From: an uncultured Prevotellaceae bacterium
Lineage (GTDB): Bacteria > Bacteroidota > Bacteroidia > Bacteroidales > Bacteroidaceae
Direction: 5' to 3'
DNA length: 25,200 nucleotides
Assembly (NCBI GenBank): GCA_937893145.1
Contig: CALBJW010000018.1
Location: 1-25,200, forward strand
Below the pieces are notes generated by a model. It worked only from the letters and a program-made list of their open reading frames with translations, did no database searches and was not told where the DNA came from. Below, piece after piece: positions 23,904-25,200 of this stretch (position 1 is its first letter; every line of letters starts with the position of its first letter). A program made the position numbers and the translations under genes.

Positions 23904-25200
23904 ATGGGAAAGATTATTGGTATCGACTTGGGTACAACAAACTCATGTGTCGCAGTATTTGAAGGTAACGAACCAGTTGTTATCACAAACAGTGAAGGTA
24001 AGCGTACTACACCATCTGTTGTAGGTTTCGCTAAGGATGGTGAACGTAAGATTGGTGATCCTGCTAAGCGTCAGGCCATCACAAACCCAAAGAACACTAT
24101 CTACTCTATCAAGCGTTTCATGGGTGAGACATACGACCTCGTTCAGAAGGAAATCGCACGCGTTCCATATACAGTAAAGCAGGGCGACAACAACACTCCA
24201 CGTGTTGACATCGACGGCAAGCTCTACACTCCACAGGAAATCTCTGCTATGGTGCTTCAGAAGATGAAGAAGACTGCTGAGGACTATCTCGGCACAGAGG
24301 TTACTGAAGCTGTCATCACAGTTCCTGCTTACTTCTCAGACTCACAGCGTCAGGCTACTAAGGAAGCTGGACAGATTGCAGGTCTCGAGGTTAAGCGTAT
24401 CGTAAACGAGCCAACAGCTGCTGCTATCGCTTACGGTCTTGACAAGCTCGACAAGGATATGAAGATTGCAGTATTCGACCTCGGTGGTGGTACATTCGAT
24501 ATCTCTATCCTCGAACTCTCAACAGGTATGTTCGAAGTACTCTCAACAAACGGTGATACTCACCTCGGTGGTGATGACTTCGACCAGGTAATCATCGACT
24601 GGCTTGCTGATGGTTTCAAGGCTGAAGAGGGTGTTGACCTCCGTAAGGACCCAATGGCAATGCAGCGTCTTAAGGAAGCAGCTGAAAAGGCTAAGATTGA
24701 ACTCTCATCTTCTGCTTCAACAGAAATCAACCTTCCTTACATCACAGTTGCTGACGGTATGCCAAAGCACCTCGTAAAGAACCTTACTCGTGCTCAGTTC
24801 GAAACTCTCGCTCACGGTCTTATCCAGGCATGTCTCGAACCATGTAAGAACGCTATGCGTGATGCTGGTATCTCAACATCAGAGATTGATGAGGTAATCC
24901 TCGTTGGTGGTTCAAGCCGTATTCCTGCAGTTCAGAAGCTCGTTGAAGAATACTTCGGCAAGGAACCTTCAAAGGGCGTAAACCCAGACGAAGTTGTTGC
25001 AGTAGGTGCTGCTATTCAGGGTGCTATCATGAACCGTGAGGTTTCTGGTGATGCAGCTCAGATGGTACTTCTCGATGTCACTCCACTTACAATGGGTATC
25101 GAAACTCTTGGTGGTGTGCTCACTCCACTCATCGAGGCTAACACTACAATCCCTTGCAAGAAGTCAGAGACATTCTCAACAGCAGCCGACAATCAGACAG
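23904..25200 (+). CDS. dnaK: Chaperone protein DnaK (Hsp70), 3' end outside window
   Basis: The visible 432 codons begin MGKIIGIDLGTTNSCVAVFEG, the phosphate-1 loop of the actin-like ATPase domain. VFDLGGGTFDISILEL (phosphate 2), VILVGGSSRIPAVQKLV (adenosine motif) and LLDVTPLTMGIETLGG (linker and start of the substrate-binding domain) follow, all intact. About 200 C-terminal residues (rest of the substrate domain and lid) are outside. The protein folds and protects cytosolic proteins with DnaJ/GrpE in an ATP cycle. No hrcA, grpE or dnaJ lies upstream here. A run of A/T-rich bases (AAATAAAAATAAAAAGAATT) precedes the start, the usual weak-Shine-Dalgarno leader of Bacteroidetes. No promoter of the usual type is seen; see the -24/-12 element. 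Confidence 0.98.
   Translation, partial: MGKIIGIDLGTTNSCVAVFEGNEPVVITNSEGKRTTPSVVGFAKDGERKIGDPAKRQAITNPKNTIYSIKRFMGETYDLVQKEIARVPYTVKQGDNNTPRVDIDGKLYTPQEISAMVLQKMKKTAEDYLGTEVTEAVITVPAYFSDSQRQATKEAGQIAGLEVKRIVNEPTAAAIAYGLDKLDKDMKIAVFDLGGGTFDISILELSTGMFEVLSTNGDTHLGGDDFDQVIIDWLADGFKAEEGVDLRKDPMAMQRLKEAAEKAKIELSSSASTEINLPYITVADGMPKHLVKNLTRAQFETLAHGLIQACLEPCKNAMRDAGISTSEIDEVILVGGSSRIPAVQKLVEEYFGKEPSKGVNPDEVVAVGAAIQGAIMNREVSGDAAQMVLLDVTPLTMGIETLGGVLTPLIEANTTIPCKKSETFSTAADNQT

Noticed and set aside
1..25200. Anti-phage defence, toxin-antitoxin, prophage or conjugative element genes
   Set aside because: No product in the window fits. The amidase is of a type sometimes found in phages, but it is membrane-anchored and has no phage neighbours.

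Overview
The window looks like chromosomal DNA of a Bacteroidales bacterium, most probably a gut or rumen Prevotella/Segatella-type organism. The reasons are several TTTG-N19/20-TAnnTTTG promoters, the families present (GH97, GH43 and GH9 secreted hydrolases, a stand-alone MnmD, a DUF4859-type surface protein, A2M without a visible thioester motif) and the C-terminal tails of secreted proteins. I assign no species. There are 14 genes. The first (A2M) and last (dnaK) are cut by the window edges. I see no rRNA, tRNA, CRISPR array, transposase or SusC/SusD pair.

Layout. 1-4670 (+): the C-terminal two thirds of an alpha-2-macroglobulin family protein, then a nucleotidyltransferase (NTP_transf_5-like) and a PqqD-like small protein 4 bp apart. 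4723-5364 (-): aat (Leu/Phe-tRNA-protein transferase), divergent from 5485-7008 (+), an isopropylmalate/citramalate synthase-type enzyme. 7095-11122 (-): a block read as mnmD, GH9 glucanase, membrane-anchored amidase. 11251-16497 (-): a 1748-residue modular secreted protein ending in a clear intrinsic terminator. 16498-17188: a 690-bp non-coding region with two unusual repeat structures. 17189-23376 (-): GH43, HEVGH metalloprotease-like protein, GH97 and a YhaM-like HD nuclease, closely spaced and probably co-transcribed. 23420-23653 (-): a small GlsB/YeaQ-type membrane protein. 23904-end (+): dnaK.

How the genes work together. The GH43/GH97/metalloprotease group and the GH9 gene suggest breakdown of plant or host glycans in the periplasm or at the cell surface, but no SusCD transporter or regulator is in view. 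The amidase sits directly downstream of GH9. mnmD, aat, the YhaM-like gene and dnaK are housekeeping genes.

Most notable observations. (1) The GH9 gene has an in-frame TAA exactly at the codon where the family's catalytic acid Glu should be; the remaining 22 codons and the natural stop follow intact in the same frame. (2) An array of five 8-bp words spaced exactly 22 bp apart switches orientation after the third copy. (3) A perfect 21-bp inverted repeat built of GTTGCAA words flanks a very AT-rich 123-bp core upstream of the giant gene. (4) The giant protein has four divergent beta-rich repeats marked by an N[DS]HSxVSV motif, lectin-like segments and no catalytic domain I recognise. (5) A -24/-12 (sigma-54-like) element and a 13-bp palindrome lie upstream of dnaK.
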